A DNA stretch of 64,000 nt from Ignavibacteriales bacterium (GTDB lineage Bacteria; Bacteroidota; Ignavibacteria; Ignavibacteriales; SURF-24), in the NCBI GenBank assembly GCA_026390815.1, contig JAPLFH010000033.1:124001-188000 (forward strand), in the 5' to 3' direction. Each line of letters begins with the position of its first letter. The first letter of the stretch is position 1. The translations under genes and the position numbers were made by a program. The notes below the pieces were generated by a model. The model saw only the letters and a program-made list of their open reading frames with translations, was not told the origin of the DNA and did not search any database. Shown piece by piece: positions 18,896 to 28,985 of this stretch.

Positions 18896-20383
18896 ATGTC
18901 TATCCTTCTCCTGATGCAAAATATTTGCAAGAGCTATCCTGGCGTTAAAGCTTTGGATGATGTTACATTTCAACTTAATGCCGGCGAGGTTCATTGCCTT
19001 GTTGGCGAGAATGGTGCCGGTAAATCAACATTGATGAAAATTCTTTCTGGTGCTATTAAAAAAGATTCTGGAAAAATATTTATCGATGAAAAAGAAACGG
19101 AGATAAATTCGCCATTTCATTCTCAACGGATTGGCATCAGCATGATCTATCAGGATTTCAAGCTCGTGCCGGAATTAACAGTTGCCGAAAATATTTTTCT
19201 TGGTAACGAGCCGGTAGCTGGTAAAATATCTTTCATCGATAAAAAGCAGCAAAAACAAAAAGCAGCAGAACTGCTTGCACGACTTGGTGAAAAAATAAAT
19301 GTAGATCTTCCTGTAAAAAATTTAAGTGTTGCTCAGCGCCAGATGATTGAAATAGCAAAAGCCATTTCCCGAAAAGTTAACATTATTGCTATGGATGAGC
19401 CAACCGCTTCGCTTACACAGTCAGAAACCGAGAATCTTTTTAGTGTAATTCAAAAGCTTAAACTGGATGGAGTTGGAATAATTTATATTTCCCACCGGCT
19501 TGAAGAAATATTTAAAATTGCCGATAGAATAACTGTTCTACGTGATGGCAAATTAATTACAACTTGTTTAGCATCTGAAGCAAACCGAAATAAATTAATC
19601 AAATGGATGGTTGGGCGGGAACTGGAAGATGAATATCCACACATAGCAATAAAACGCGGAAGAGAAATTTTACGGATCGATAATTTATGTTCCAATCGAT
19701 TGAAAGACATAAATATTTCGCTTTATGAAGGAGAAATTCTTGGATTAGCTGGATTAGTTGGAGCCGGCAGAAGTGAATTAGCCAATATCATTTTCGGTGC
19801 GGCGAAAAAAAACTCGGGGAAAATATTTCTTCATGGTAAAGAAGTAAATTTCAAATCACCGCGCGAAGCCATTGATGCTGGAATTGCATTACTAACTGAA
19901 GACCGCAATCTTTACGGATTATTAATGCAAATGTCGGTTAAAGAAAACATCACAATTTCAAATTTAATTTCTCTTCTTAAAGGTCCATTCATTCAAGCAC
20001 AGCAGGAAAATAAAGCTGCTGAAGAATATTTGGCAAAGCTTAAAATAAAAGCTCCATCAATTGAAACGAAAGTAGAAAACTTAAGCGGCGGTAACAGGCA
20101 AAAAGTTGTTCTTGCACGATGGCTTTACTCGGATGCAAAAGTGATTATATTTGATGAACCTACGGTTGGAATTGATGTTGGTGTTAAGTATGAAATTTAT
20201 AATCTCATCAATCAACTTGTTAAGGATGGAATTGGAGTAATTGTAATTTCTTCTGATTTGCCGGAACTGATCGGGATTTCCCATCGCATTGCAGTTTTTA
20301 GTGATGGACAAATAACCGGAATATTGGAAGGTTCAGGAATCGCTCAAGAAAATATTATGGAGATGGCTGTTAGTAATTTATGA
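18896..20383 (+). CDS. Ribose-type ABC transporter, duplicated ATPase
   Basis: 495 residues with two ABC domains, as in RbsA/XylG/MglA. The first has a complete Walker A (GENGAGKST, residues ~40-48), signature LSVAQRQ and Walker B IIAMDEPTAS. The second has the degenerate Walker A GLVGAGRSE and a complete signature LSGGNRQKV with VIIFDEPTVG, the usual pattern in this family. It starts two bases after the binding protein stop and overlaps the permease start by four bases, so all three are translationally coupled. Confidence 0.94.
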   Translation: MSILLLMQNICKSYPGVKALDDVTFQLNAGEVHCLVGENGAGKSTLMKILSGAIKKDSGKIFIDEKETEINSPFHSQRIGISMIYQDFKLVPELTVAENIFLGNEPVAGKISFIDKKQQKQKAAELLARLGEKINVDLPVKNLSVAQRQMIEIAKAISRKVNIIAMDEPTASLTQSETENLFSVIQKLKLDGVGIIYISHRLEEIFKIADRITVLRDGKLITTCLASEANRNKLIKWMVGRELEDEYPHIAIKRGREILRIDNLCSNRLKDINISLYEGEILGLAGLVGAGRSELANIIFGAAKKNSGKIFLHGKEVNFKSPREAIDAGIALLTEDRNLYGLLMQMSVKENITISNLISLLKGPFIQAQQENKAAEEYLAKLKIKAPSIETKVENLSGGNRQKVVLARWLYSDAKVIIFDEPTVGIDVGVKYEIYNLINQLVKDGIGVIVISSDLPELIGISHRIAVFSDGQITGILEGSGIAQENIMEMAVSNL

Positions 20384-21330
20384 AAAAGTATTTATTAAAA
20401 GTTTTATCTGATTACGGAATCGGTTTAGCGCTGGTTGTTGAAATAATTTTATTCTCACAGTTATCCCAATACTTCTTTACTGCTGATAACCTGCTGAATG
20501 TTTCTCTGCAAACTTCAATCACAGCGATCATTGCTGTAGGAATGACATTCGTAATTTTAACCGGTGGAATTGATCTTTCAGTCGGTTCTTTAGTAGCACT
20601 TGCGGGAATTGTAGCTACAACCATCATCAAATTAAATATCTCCGCTTCCCCGCTTCTTCTTTTAGCCGGTGCACTTATCGTTGCGCTGCTATTCGGTTTT
20701 CTTAGCGGTGCATCCGCGGGATTGTTCATTACAAAATTCAAAGTTACTCCGTTTATAATTACTCTTGCGCTAATGACGATCTGGCGTGGAGCTGCATTTG
20801 TTTATACCGATGGAAGACCGGTATGGGGATTACCGGAATTATTTAGTGTGCTTGGCGGAGGAAGATTTATTGGAATCCCAATTCCCTCAATTATAATGAT
20901 CATCATTTTTGTTATTGCTCATATCGTTTTAACTAAAACTCGGTTTGGAAGATACGTTTATGCAGTTGGTGGCAATGCTGAAGCGGCAAGATTAGTCGGG
21001 ATAAAAACTAATAATATTCTTATTGCAGTTTACTCAATCTGCGGAGTTCTTTCTGCATTAAGCGGAATCTTGCTTGCGTCTCGAATGAACTCCGGACAAC
21101 CAAATGCTGGGATGATGTACGAACTCGATGTGATTGCAGCAGTGGTTGTTGGCGGTACAAGCCTAAATGGCGGAAGAGGTACTATACTCGGAACGTTCTT
21201 TGGAGCGATGCTTATTGCAATTTTGCGGAACGGACTTAATCTTTTAAATGTAAATTCGTATGTTCAGCAGGTTATTGTTGGTGTTGTAATTCTCCTGGCA
21301 GTGTTGATGGATAGGCAGAGGATAAAATAA
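20380..21330 (+). CDS. Ribose-type ABC transporter, permease
   Basis: 316 residues, hydrophobic with about 8-10 membrane segments; TGGIDLSVGSLVALAG (about 66-81) is the hallmark of RbsC/XylH/LsrC permeases, and DVIAAVVVGGTSLNGGRGT is the cytoplasmic coupling-loop region. The start overlaps the ATPase stop as ATGA. Together with the two preceding genes it makes a complete monosaccharide importer. Confidence 0.94.
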   Translation: MKKYLLKVLSDYGIGLALVVEIILFSQLSQYFFTADNLLNVSLQTSITAIIAVGMTFVILTGGIDLSVGSLVALAGIVATTIIKLNISASPLLLLAGALIVALLFGFLSGASAGLFITKFKVTPFIITLALMTIWRGAAFVYTDGRPVWGLPELFSVLGGGRFIGIPIPSIIMIIIFVIAHIVLTKTRFGRYVYAVGGNAEAARLVGIKTNNILIAVYSICGVLSALSGILLASRMNSGQPNAGMMYELDVIAAVVVGGTSLNGGRGTILGTFFGAMLIAILRNGLNLLNVNSYVQQVIVGVVILLAVLMDRQRIK

Positions 21331-21357
21331 ATATTGAAATAAATAATTAGGTGAGAT

Positions 21358-22140
21358 ATGGAAACTAATTTTACTTTTCCATTTGGAGAAAAGGTAAATA
21401 CTGTTGAGCAGAAAGATCGAACAGAAAAGATAGCATTTGTTTTGGGAGTGTACGCAAGCGCAGTTCACGCGAGATGGATTGATAACCAAGGAAGAAAAAA
21501 AGTTAGTGCCCTTGCCGTTGCAAGTGAGCCATACATTTTTTGGAAAGGTGAGGATGCTGATTCTATAATAAAAAGGATTCATATTCCCGAAGAATTAGGA
21601 AAACTTGTACCGGCTTCAGATAATTTTAATGGACCATCGGGAAATAAACTTGATGAAAATATTTTATCTCCTCTTGGATTAAATAGAGAACATACTTGGC
21701 TTTGTGATTTAGTCCCACATAGCTGTAAGAATTCTAGACAGGAAGCAGCAATTAAACGAGAATATGAACCATTGGTAGAAAAGTATAACCTTCCTATTGA
21801 CACATTACCAAAAGTCCCAAGTCAATTAACAAATGAAAATAGAATAAGAGAAATTTTAACTGAATTAGAAATCGCAAACTCTGAATATCTAATTTTATTA
21901 GGGGATGAACCAATAAAGTGGTTCCTTAATTCTTTTGATAGTAAATGGAAATCCCTTTCTGATTTTAGTAAAGACTTAAATCCTTATGGTAAAGCTAAGG
22001 CAATAAAAATTAACGGAAAATTAATTCAAGTTATTCCGCTCGCTCATCCACGACAATCCGGAAAACTTGGCATTTATAGCCCAAAATGGTATGAGTTACA
22101 TTCTCAATGGATGAAAAGTAATGGCAAGAATCTAATCTAA
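21358..22140 (+). CDS. Uracil-DNA-glycosylase-superfamily-like protein
   Basis: 260 residues, no signal peptide or membrane segments. GLNREHTWLCDLVPHS (about 108-123) and LAHPRQSGKLGIYSPKWYELHSQW near the C-terminus resemble the two active-site motifs of the UDG superfamily. There, the C-terminal HPS-type motif enters the minor groove and is followed by a conserved helix. YLILLGDEPIKWFL matches the central strand leading to that loop. Base excision or an unrelated base-recognition role are possible; homology is judged by eye only. Strong AGGTGAGAT ribosome binding site. It lies between a sugar importer and an alpha-mannosidase, an unexpected place for such a gene. Confidence 0.6.
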   Translation: METNFTFPFGEKVNTVEQKDRTEKIAFVLGVYASAVHARWIDNQGRKKVSALAVASEPYIFWKGEDADSIIKRIHIPEELGKLVPASDNFNGPSGNKLDENILSPLGLNREHTWLCDLVPHSCKNSRQEAAIKREYEPLVEKYNLPIDTLPKVPSQLTNENRIREILTELEIANSEYLILLGDEPIKWFLNSFDSKWKSLSDFSKDLNPYGKAKAIKINGKLIQVIPLAHPRQSGKLGIYSPKWYELHSQWMKSNGKNLI

Positions 22141-22151
22141 GGAGTAATTTT

Positions 22152-25100
22152 ATGAAATTATTAAAAGCATTCTCACTGATTCTATTTATTTCAGAAATTT
22201 TGTTTTCTCAAACTCCCGTTGATAAAATCTCTCAGAAGCTTGAATTCCTAAGCACACTCTCCTTTAATGATTGGAAGATAAGCGAAGATCTTACCAAGAC
22301 AAAAGTGATTGGCGATCCGACACAAAAAGATTTTGATGACTCGCAATGGAAAACAGTTAAGCTTGATGAGCAGGTTCGTTTCGATTCCTGTTGGTTAAGA
22401 AAAGAAATTACAATTCCCACAATGTTCCTGGGCAAACCTCTAACCGGAAAAATAAAACTTCTTGTTTCAGTTGATGATTTTGGTTATATGTTCATCAATG
22501 GGGTAAGCAAAGGTTACTTTCCGTGGGATGGTGAGTTTGTACTTTCTGAAAATGTAAAACCCGGTGATAAATTTTTAATAGCAATAAAAGCAATCAATAC
22601 TGGTGGACCGCTCCGGCTAATCCGTGCACAACCAGACCTTGAAAAGTTAAAACCAATTCAGCAGAAAATTCAGGATTTTGCCTTGAGCTTACAAACCGGA
22701 CAAAAACTTCTTAGCTTCGATACTTACCAGCAAAACTCAAACGCCAAAGTTGATCCGGGAATTGATAAATCAACAATTAGCCGTGATGAAAAAGAAAAGC
22801 TAAATAAACTTTTGCAAGAGCAAGTTCAGAAATTAGAAATAGAAAAATTGGAATCCGGGGATTTGGAAGGATTTGAAAAATCTTTAGATGAAGTCCGCGT
22901 TGCCTTAAAACCGGTAAGTGAGTTTGCAAGACGATTTATTCTTTACTTCGATTCCAATGCACACATCGATGCTGCATGGTTGTGGCGGTCAAAAGAAACA
23001 ATTGAAGTCTGCCACAAAACATTCAACTCAGTCTTTAACATAATGGATGCTAAACCTGATTTTACTTACACGCAAAGCGCCGCTGCTTATTACGACTGGA
23101 TGGAAAAACTTTATCCCGATGTTTACCAGAAAATTAAAGACAGAATAAAAGATGCACGATGGGAAGTTATTGGTGGAATGTGGATTGAACCGGACTGCAA
23201 TTTAATTGGTGGTGAAAGCTGGATGAGACAAATCCTGTTAGCAAAGAAATATTTCAAAGAAAAACTTGGGCAGGATGTTCGGATCGGTTGGAACCCGGAT
23301 TCATTCGGTTACAACTGGAATATGCCGATGTTCTACAAAAATGCTGGCATAGATGCATTCATTACTCAAAAGATAAGTTGGAATGAAACAAATGTTTTTC
23401 CTTATCGTGTTTTCTGGTGGGAATCTCCCGATGGCTCGCGTATTCTTACTTACTTTCCATTCGATTATACCAACTCCATTACACAGGCATTTCAATTCAT
23501 CGATTGGATGAGACAATATGAAGCAAATACCGGGTACAGAAAGTTGATGGTTTTGTTTGGAGTTGGAGATCATGGCGGCGGACCAACCATAGATATGATT
23601 GATAGAATTGAACGGTTACAAAAACTTGATATCTATCCAACAATTGAATACGGAACAGCCACTAAATATTTGGATTGGTTAAAAGAACATGATCTTACAA
23701 AACTTCCTGTATGGAAGAACGAACTATATCTCGAATATCACCAGGGAACGTTTACAACGCAAGCTAAGAATAAAGAGTACAACCGCAAAAGTGAAGTGCT
23801 GCTAACCAATACAGAAAAGTTTTCTTCCTTTGCCAAACTGTTTGGAGCAAAATACAACGCTGCGGATTTGCAGGACGCATGGAAGACAACTTTGTTCAAT
23901 CAATTCCACGATATACTTCCTGGCTCCGGCATACGGGAGGTGTATATAGATGCAATTGAAGAATACAAGGAAGTTGAGAAAGTTGGGATTTTTATTCTTC
24001 AAAATTCCCTTAAAGAAATTAATGGCAAAATCAACACAACAAAAATTACAAAAGGAATTCCGTTAACTGTTTTCAATTCTCTTAATTGGAATAGAACGGA
24101 TGTTGTGAAGCTGCAGCTTTCTGATGGAGAGGTGAAGGATTATTCTGTATTTGACTTGGATGGAAAAGAGATTCCATCTCAAACTGTCCGGAATGATAAA
24201 CTAAGCAAAGAAATAATCTTCATTGCCAAAGATGTTCCTTCGCTTGGATACAAAACCTATGAACTTAGAGTGAAGAATGAAGAACGAAGAGATCAAATTC
24301 AACTTGATTCAAAAAATAGTTTGGAAAATGAGTTCTTCAAAATAAATATTGATCTTAAATCAGGTTGGATTAATAGCATTGTTGATAAAAGAAATGGAAA
24401 AGAAATTTTAAAAGGTGATGGTAACGAACTTCAACTGCTTGAAGATAAACCACGCGCCTGGGATGCTTGGAATGTCGGTCTGACTGGAGTAAAATATCCG
24501 TCAACTTTCCAGAAAACAGAATTAATTGAAGACGGGAGCGTTCGCACTGTAATCAGATTGTTTAGAAATTATCTTAAACCCGGTGTTCAGAAAGATTTTC
24601 CTACTGAAAATTTCCCGTCATCATTTTTTACGCAAGATATTATTCTATACAAGGATTTGGCAAGAATTGATTTTAAAACTGATGTTGACTGGTGGGAGGA
24701 TAAGACAATGCTTAAGGTTGCCTTCCCGCTATCGTTTAGTGATTCTGTTGCAACGTATGAAATTCCTTACGGAACAATAACCCGCTCTACAGGAAATACT
24801 ACAAGCTGGGAAAAAGCTCAATACGAAGTTCCTGCTATTCGTTGGGCAGATGTTTCTTCCGGTAACTATGGAGTAAGCTTGATAAACAACTCAAAATATG
24901 GTTACGATATTAAAGGCAATGTTATGCGGCTTTCTCTCTTGCGTTCGCCAAAATGGCCTGATCCAACTGCAGACAGAGGGAAGCATTCGATTGAATATTC
25001 TCTTTATCCGCACCAGGGAAATTGGAAAGAAGCAAACACTGTTAGAACAGGATATGAATTTAATTATCCGTTGATTGCAGTAGTTAATGATTTGCATAAA

Positions 25101-25379
25101 GGAGAGTTGCCGGATTCAAAATCATTTGTTCAACTTGATGCTGATAATTTAATTCTAACACAAATTAAGAAGGCAGAAGATTCTGATGCATGGGTTCTTC
25201 AGTGGTACGAATCCAAAGGAAAAGATACTGATGCAAAATTAATTTTACCTGTTACTCCAAAGAAAATAGTGCTGTCAAATTTTCTTGAAGACGATAAAGA
25301 GCAAGTTCTATTTGAAAAGAATTTAGTGGTTGTTCCAACTAAAAAGAATGAAGTGAAAACAATTAAAATTTATTTCTAA
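22152..25379 (+). CDS. GH38 alpha-mannosidase, secreted
   Basis: 1075 residues with a signal peptide (about 1-20). The catalytic domain starts near 260: SNAHIDAAWLWRSKE gives the zinc-binding His and Asp, WNPDSFGYNWNMPMF gives the nucleophile/zinc ligand Asp383, and FNQFHDILPGSG gives the last zinc His. A helical middle domain and the C-terminal beta-sandwich domains are present at normal length. The enzyme would release alpha-mannose (or related) residues by retention, probably in the periplasm. An N-terminal extra domain (~25-190) resembles a carbohydrate-binding jelly roll (LLVSVDDFGYMFINGV). Start 12 bp after the UDG-like gene with AAGGAG. Confidence 0.93.
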   Translation: MKLLKAFSLILFISEILFSQTPVDKISQKLEFLSTLSFNDWKISEDLTKTKVIGDPTQKDFDDSQWKTVKLDEQVRFDSCWLRKEITIPTMFLGKPLTGKIKLLVSVDDFGYMFINGVSKGYFPWDGEFVLSENVKPGDKFLIAIKAINTGGPLRLIRAQPDLEKLKPIQQKIQDFALSLQTGQKLLSFDTYQQNSNAKVDPGIDKSTISRDEKEKLNKLLQEQVQKLEIEKLESGDLEGFEKSLDEVRVALKPVSEFARRFILYFDSNAHIDAAWLWRSKETIEVCHKTFNSVFNIMDAKPDFTYTQSAAAYYDWMEKLYPDVYQKIKDRIKDARWEVIGGMWIEPDCNLIGGESWMRQILLAKKYFKEKLGQDVRIGWNPDSFGYNWNMPMFYKNAGIDAFITQKISWNETNVFPYRVFWWESPDGSRILTYFPFDYTNSITQAFQFIDWMRQYEANTGYRKLMVLFGVGDHGGGPTIDMIDRIERLQKLDIYPTIEYGTATKYLDWLKEHDLTKLPVWKNELYLEYHQGTFTTQAKNKEYNRKSEVLLTNTEKFSSFAKLFGAKYNAADLQDAWKTTLFNQFHDILPGSGIREVYIDAIEEYKEVEKVGIFILQNSLKEINGKINTTKITKGIPLTVFNSLNWNRTDVVKLQLSDGEVKDYSVFDLDGKEIPSQTVRNDKLSKEIIFIAKDVPSLGYKTYELRVKNEERRDQIQLDSKNSLENEFFKINIDLKSGWINSIVDKRNGKEILKGDGNELQLLEDKPRAWDAWNVGLTGVKYPSTFQKTELIEDGSVRTVIRLFRNYLKPGVQKDFPTENFPSSFFTQDIILYKDLARIDFKTDVDWWEDKTMLKVAFPLSFSDSVATYEIPYGTITRSTGNTTSWEKAQYEVPAIRWADVSSGNYGVSLINNSKYGYDIKGNVMRLSLLRSPKWPDPTADRGKHSIEYSLYPHQGNWKEANTVRTGYEFNYPLIAVVNDLHKGELPDSKSFVQLDADNLILTQIKKAEDSDAWVLQWYESKGKDTDAKLILPVTPKKIVLSNFLEDDKEQVLFEKNLVVVPTKKNEVKTIKIYF

Positions 25380-25426
25380 AATTAAATTCCTTCTTTCTTT
25401 TAGAGAAGATTAAGAGTGGGTTTATT

Positions 25427-26956
25427 ATGAGTTTATTGCTGGGCATCGATGTAGGTACAACCGGAATCAAGGCAATTTTGATTAATGAAAAAGGTGAATT
25501 GATTTCCAGTGTAATAACAGAATATCAATTCTTTACTCCTTTCCCACTGTGGGCTGAACAAGCTCCACAAGACTGGTGGAACGCAGCAAAACAAAGCATC
25601 AATAAAGTTTTGGAAAAAGCCGGCGCTAAAGGAAAAGATATAAAAGGAATTGGACTTACCGGACAAATGCACGGTTTAGTACTTCTTGACAAATTCAACA
25701 AAGTAACCCGCCCTTGCATTATGTGGAATGATCAGCGCTCAGCGCCACAGTGCGCTTCCTTAACAGAAAAAATTGGCGCTGAAAAAGTTTTAGAATTAAC
25801 AGGAAATAAAATCCTTCCGGGATTTACACTTCCAAAATTAATTTGGGTGAAAGAAAACGAACCGCAGGTTTATGAGCGCATCTCCAAAATTCTTTTACCA
25901 AAAGATTATTTAAGATTTTGCCTAAGCGGCAAATTCTTTTCTGATGTTTCCGATTCTTCCGGTACTTCAATGTTCAATGTTGGCAAGAGAGAATGGTCAA
26001 CAGAAATTTTGAATGAACTTAACATTCCTATTGAATGGCTACCAACTGTTACTGAATCTACAATCATCAGTTCTTATGTTAACAAGTTTGCATCAGAGGA
26101 AACAGATTTGCTTGAAGGAACTCCAATAGTAAGCGGAGCTGGAGATCAGGCAGCACAGGCATTCGGTTCAGGAATATTTTCGGAAGGAACAATTTCTGTA
26201 ACTATTGGTACATCGGGAGTTGTGTTTGCTGCCGCCGATAAATTTTATTATGAACCAGAAGGAAGATTGCATGCATTCTGTCATTCGGTACCGGACAAGT
26301 GGCATTATATGGGCGTAATGCTTTCCGCAGGTGGAAGTTTGAAATGGTACCGTGATACATTCTGTAATGAAGAAAAGCTTCTTGCAAAAGAAAAAGGAAT
26401 TGATGCTTACGATTTGATGATGAACGATGCTGAAAAAATTCCTGCCGGTTCAGATGGATTAATCTTTCTTCCTTACCTAAGCGGAGAACGCACACCATAT
26501 CCAAATCCAAATGCACGCGGAGTTTTTTTTGGTGCTACTATTCGTCATACAAAAGCACATTTTACACGCGCAGTTGTAGAAGGAGTTACATTCGGTTTGC
26601 TTGATTCTCTTGAATTGTTAAAAGAACAAAATATTTCTATAAAACAAGCAAGAGCCTCCGGCGGCGGGGCGCAGAGCAAATTGTGGCGGCAGATTCTGGC
26701 AGATGTTTTTAATACTGAGATAGTAACTGTTAATGTAACTGAAGGAGCAGCTTATGGAGCAGCGCTTCTGGCGGGAATCGGAACCAAGGTGATTCCTGAT
26801 ATAGATTATATTTCAAATAATATTATCAAGGTAACCTCATCAACACAGCCGAGTGCTAATTCAGAAATCTATAAAAAGTATTATCCCCGTTATCGCAATT
26901 TATATAAATCATTAGAAAAGGAATTTGATTTAATAACTGAGCTTAATGCTAAGTAA
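25427..26956 (+). CDS. xylB: Xylulokinase (FGGY family)
   Basis: 509 residues. N-terminal phosphate-binding loop LLGIDVGTTGIKAILIN, the xylulokinase motif IGLTGQMHGLVLLD (about 80-93), CIMWNDQRSAPQC, DQAAQAFGSG and the C-terminal ASGGGAQSKLWRQILAD motif are all in place. It phosphorylates D-xylulose to D-xylulose 5-phosphate for the pentose phosphate pathway. No xylose isomerase gene is in the window, so xylulose would have to be formed elsewhere. Follows the GH38 gene by 47 bp. Confidence 0.9.
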   Translation: MSLLLGIDVGTTGIKAILINEKGELISSVITEYQFFTPFPLWAEQAPQDWWNAAKQSINKVLEKAGAKGKDIKGIGLTGQMHGLVLLDKFNKVTRPCIMWNDQRSAPQCASLTEKIGAEKVLELTGNKILPGFTLPKLIWVKENEPQVYERISKILLPKDYLRFCLSGKFFSDVSDSSGTSMFNVGKREWSTEILNELNIPIEWLPTVTESTIISSYVNKFASEETDLLEGTPIVSGAGDQAAQAFGSGIFSEGTISVTIGTSGVVFAAADKFYYEPEGRLHAFCHSVPDKWHYMGVMLSAGGSLKWYRDTFCNEEKLLAKEKGIDAYDLMMNDAEKIPAGSDGLIFLPYLSGERTPYPNPNARGVFFGATIRHTKAHFTRAVVEGVTFGLLDSLELLKEQNISIKQARASGGGAQSKLWRQILADVFNTEIVTVNVTEGAAYGAALLAGIGTKVIPDIDYISNNIIKVTSSTQPSANSEIYKKYYPRYRNLYKSLEKEFDLITELNAK

Positions 26957-27041
26957 ATATTTGATCCAGATAAAATGGATTATACTTATTCAATTTAAAA
27001 ATATGGCGCTTCTCTAAATAGATAAAACCGCGAGGCAGGAA

Positions 27042-28814
27042 ATGAATCTTCATCAGGTTGATATTATTATTATTGCAGCTTATATGCTGGCAATGATTCT
27101 TCTTGGATTTATAATTCAAAAGAAAGCTACTAAACATCCTGAAGCATATTATCTTGGAGACAGGAATATTCCCTGGTGGATGCTTGGACTTTCCGGCTGC
27201 TCAAGCTACATTGATATTGGTGGAACGATGGCGTTGGTTGGTGCAATGTTTTATCTTGGATTAAAGTCAATTTGGATGACTCACATATTTTGGGGTTGGC
27301 TAATAATATGTTTTTATATGGCGTTCCAGGCAAAATATATTCGGCGTTCCGGTGTTATGACTTTTGCTGAATGGAATGAAACCCGCTTTGGTACAACTAA
27401 AGATGCAGAGTTTGCAAGAATTGCAGCAGCATCTTTTCTGCTTGTATTAATGGTTTGCAATCTAATGTTCATGGCAGTAGGAACAGGAAAATTTGCCGAA
27501 GAGTTTTTACCGTTTGGGAAAATCGAGTCCACCGCAATTGTATTTGCTGTAGTAGGAATATATGTAACGATGGGCGGATTTTTTGGCGTTATTCTTACAG
27601 ATATTTTTCAAACAATGCTGATTGCAATTGGGGCAATTGTACTTACGGTTCTTGCATTCCAGAGTGGCGGGAATGATTTTATCTTAGCAAAAAATCCAGA
27701 ATGGTATTCACTTATGCCAAGCTGGCAGCTTTGGGGTGGTTATTTAAAAGAAGCGGCACCGGCTTATCATCATTTTAATATGTTTGGACCGGTAATGCTT
27801 GCTGGATTTTCCTGGCTTATATTCCGTGTGCTTGCTGGTCCAAATGTCTGGGATTTTCAATTCTTTCTTACAACAAAAAGTCCCAGAGATGCATCTCTTG
27901 CTGCTGGGATGTGGACTGTCGGTTACACACTTCGCTGGATTATTGCCTGCGCTTTTCTTGCACTCGGTATCCATTACTTTGGAGAACAGGCGGCAACAAA
28001 TCCGCAATCCTTCGATGCGGAGAAAATCATGCCCTTTGTTTTGAAGAAACTTCCTGTTGGAATGCAGGGATTATTTATGGCGGTTCTGCTTGCTGCTTTA
28101 ATGTCTACACTTAGCGCAATGATAAATGTTACCAGTTCAGTGGTTACAAATGATTTTCTAAAAAGATATTTTGCAACCAAGCTTAAACCAAAACAGGTTG
28201 TTAGATATGGGCAAGTTGCCTCGGTATTTGCGATTGTTCTCGGATTTATTTTCAGTCTTTTATTTAAAGATATTATTACAGCCTGGGAAACGATGATCTT
28301 TGTTGTAGTAACAATGATTCTTGTTCCAGCTACTTTCCGTTGGCATTGGTGGCGGTTCAGCGCTAAAGCATTTGTGTGGGGAATGATATCCTCGGCAATT
28401 ATTATTATGCTTCAAAAGTTATTTTTTGCTGAATGGTCTTCGGCGCTTACACTTGCTGTAGATACCATTGGATCATTTATAGCAACTACTATAATCTGTT
28501 TTCTTTTCAAACCAACTGATATGGAAGTGCTTGTTAAATTTTATTCAAGAGTCCGCCCGTTTGGATTTTGGAAACCAGTTCGGTTGGAAGCTGAGAAACG
28601 CGGTTTGGTTCCGCTTAATGATAAAATGCCTGCAATGGATGGACTGAATGGAATAATAACCATTTTTTTCCAAATGTCACTTGCACTAATTCCGTTTTAC
28701 TTGATTCTCCAATTTTGGGGAAATATGCTTATTGTAATTGGAATATTTTTAATCTTAAGCGTTGTCCTTTATTTCACATGGTACAAAAATCTGCCATCGA
28801 AAGATGAAGTGTAA
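27042..28814 (+). CDS. Sodium:solute symporter (SSS family), second copy
   Basis: 590 residues with about 14 membrane segments. SSS-family features: DIIIIAAYMLAMILLGFIIQ at the N-terminus, EAYYLGDRNIPWWMLGLSGCSSYIDIGG after TM1, and MQGLFMAVLLAALMSTLSAMINVTSSVV in the centre. It is not a close copy of the symporter at 14676-16352. Ribosome binding site GAGGCAGGAA. Probably imports a sugar produced by the neighbouring glycosidases. Confidence 0.9.
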   Translation: MNLHQVDIIIIAAYMLAMILLGFIIQKKATKHPEAYYLGDRNIPWWMLGLSGCSSYIDIGGTMALVGAMFYLGLKSIWMTHIFWGWLIICFYMAFQAKYIRRSGVMTFAEWNETRFGTTKDAEFARIAAASFLLVLMVCNLMFMAVGTGKFAEEFLPFGKIESTAIVFAVVGIYVTMGGFFGVILTDIFQTMLIAIGAIVLTVLAFQSGGNDFILAKNPEWYSLMPSWQLWGGYLKEAAPAYHHFNMFGPVMLAGFSWLIFRVLAGPNVWDFQFFLTTKSPRDASLAAGMWTVGYTLRWIIACAFLALGIHYFGEQAATNPQSFDAEKIMPFVLKKLPVGMQGLFMAVLLAALMSTLSAMINVTSSVVTNDFLKRYFATKLKPKQVVRYGQVASVFAIVLGFIFSLLFKDIITAWETMIFVVVTMILVPATFRWHWWRFSAKAFVWGMISSAIIIMLQKLFFAEWSSALTLAVDTIGSFIATTIICFLFKPTDMEVLVKFYSRVRPFGFWKPVRLEAEKRGLVPLNDKMPAMDGLNGIITIFFQMSLALIPFYLILQFWGNMLIVIGIFLILSVVLYFTWYKNLPSKDEV

Positions 28815-28858
28815 AATGAAATCCCCAAAAACAATTTTGTTGAAGAAATCAGATCCAA

Positions 28859-28930
28859 AAAATTGGAAATTGGAAATTGGAAAATGGAAATTAGAAATTA
28901 GAAATTGGAAAATGGAAATTGGAAATTGAA
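28859..28930 (+). repeat. Left repeat arm, tandem TTGGAAA-type units
   Basis: Tandem copies of a 7-9 base unit (ttggaaattggaaattgg, then variants with aaaatgg and ttagaaa). The same unit appears in reverse complement at 29476-29511, so the two arms bracket the four-helix-bundle gene. Confidence 0.7.
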
Positions 28931-28985
28931 GATTGAGCTTCTATACAATGGAATAATTCACTAAAAATTAAATAATGAGTTTATT

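Noticed and set aside
14676-28814. The two SSS symporters as copies from a recent duplication
   Set aside because: Their sequences differ clearly in length and motifs, so they are distinct family members.
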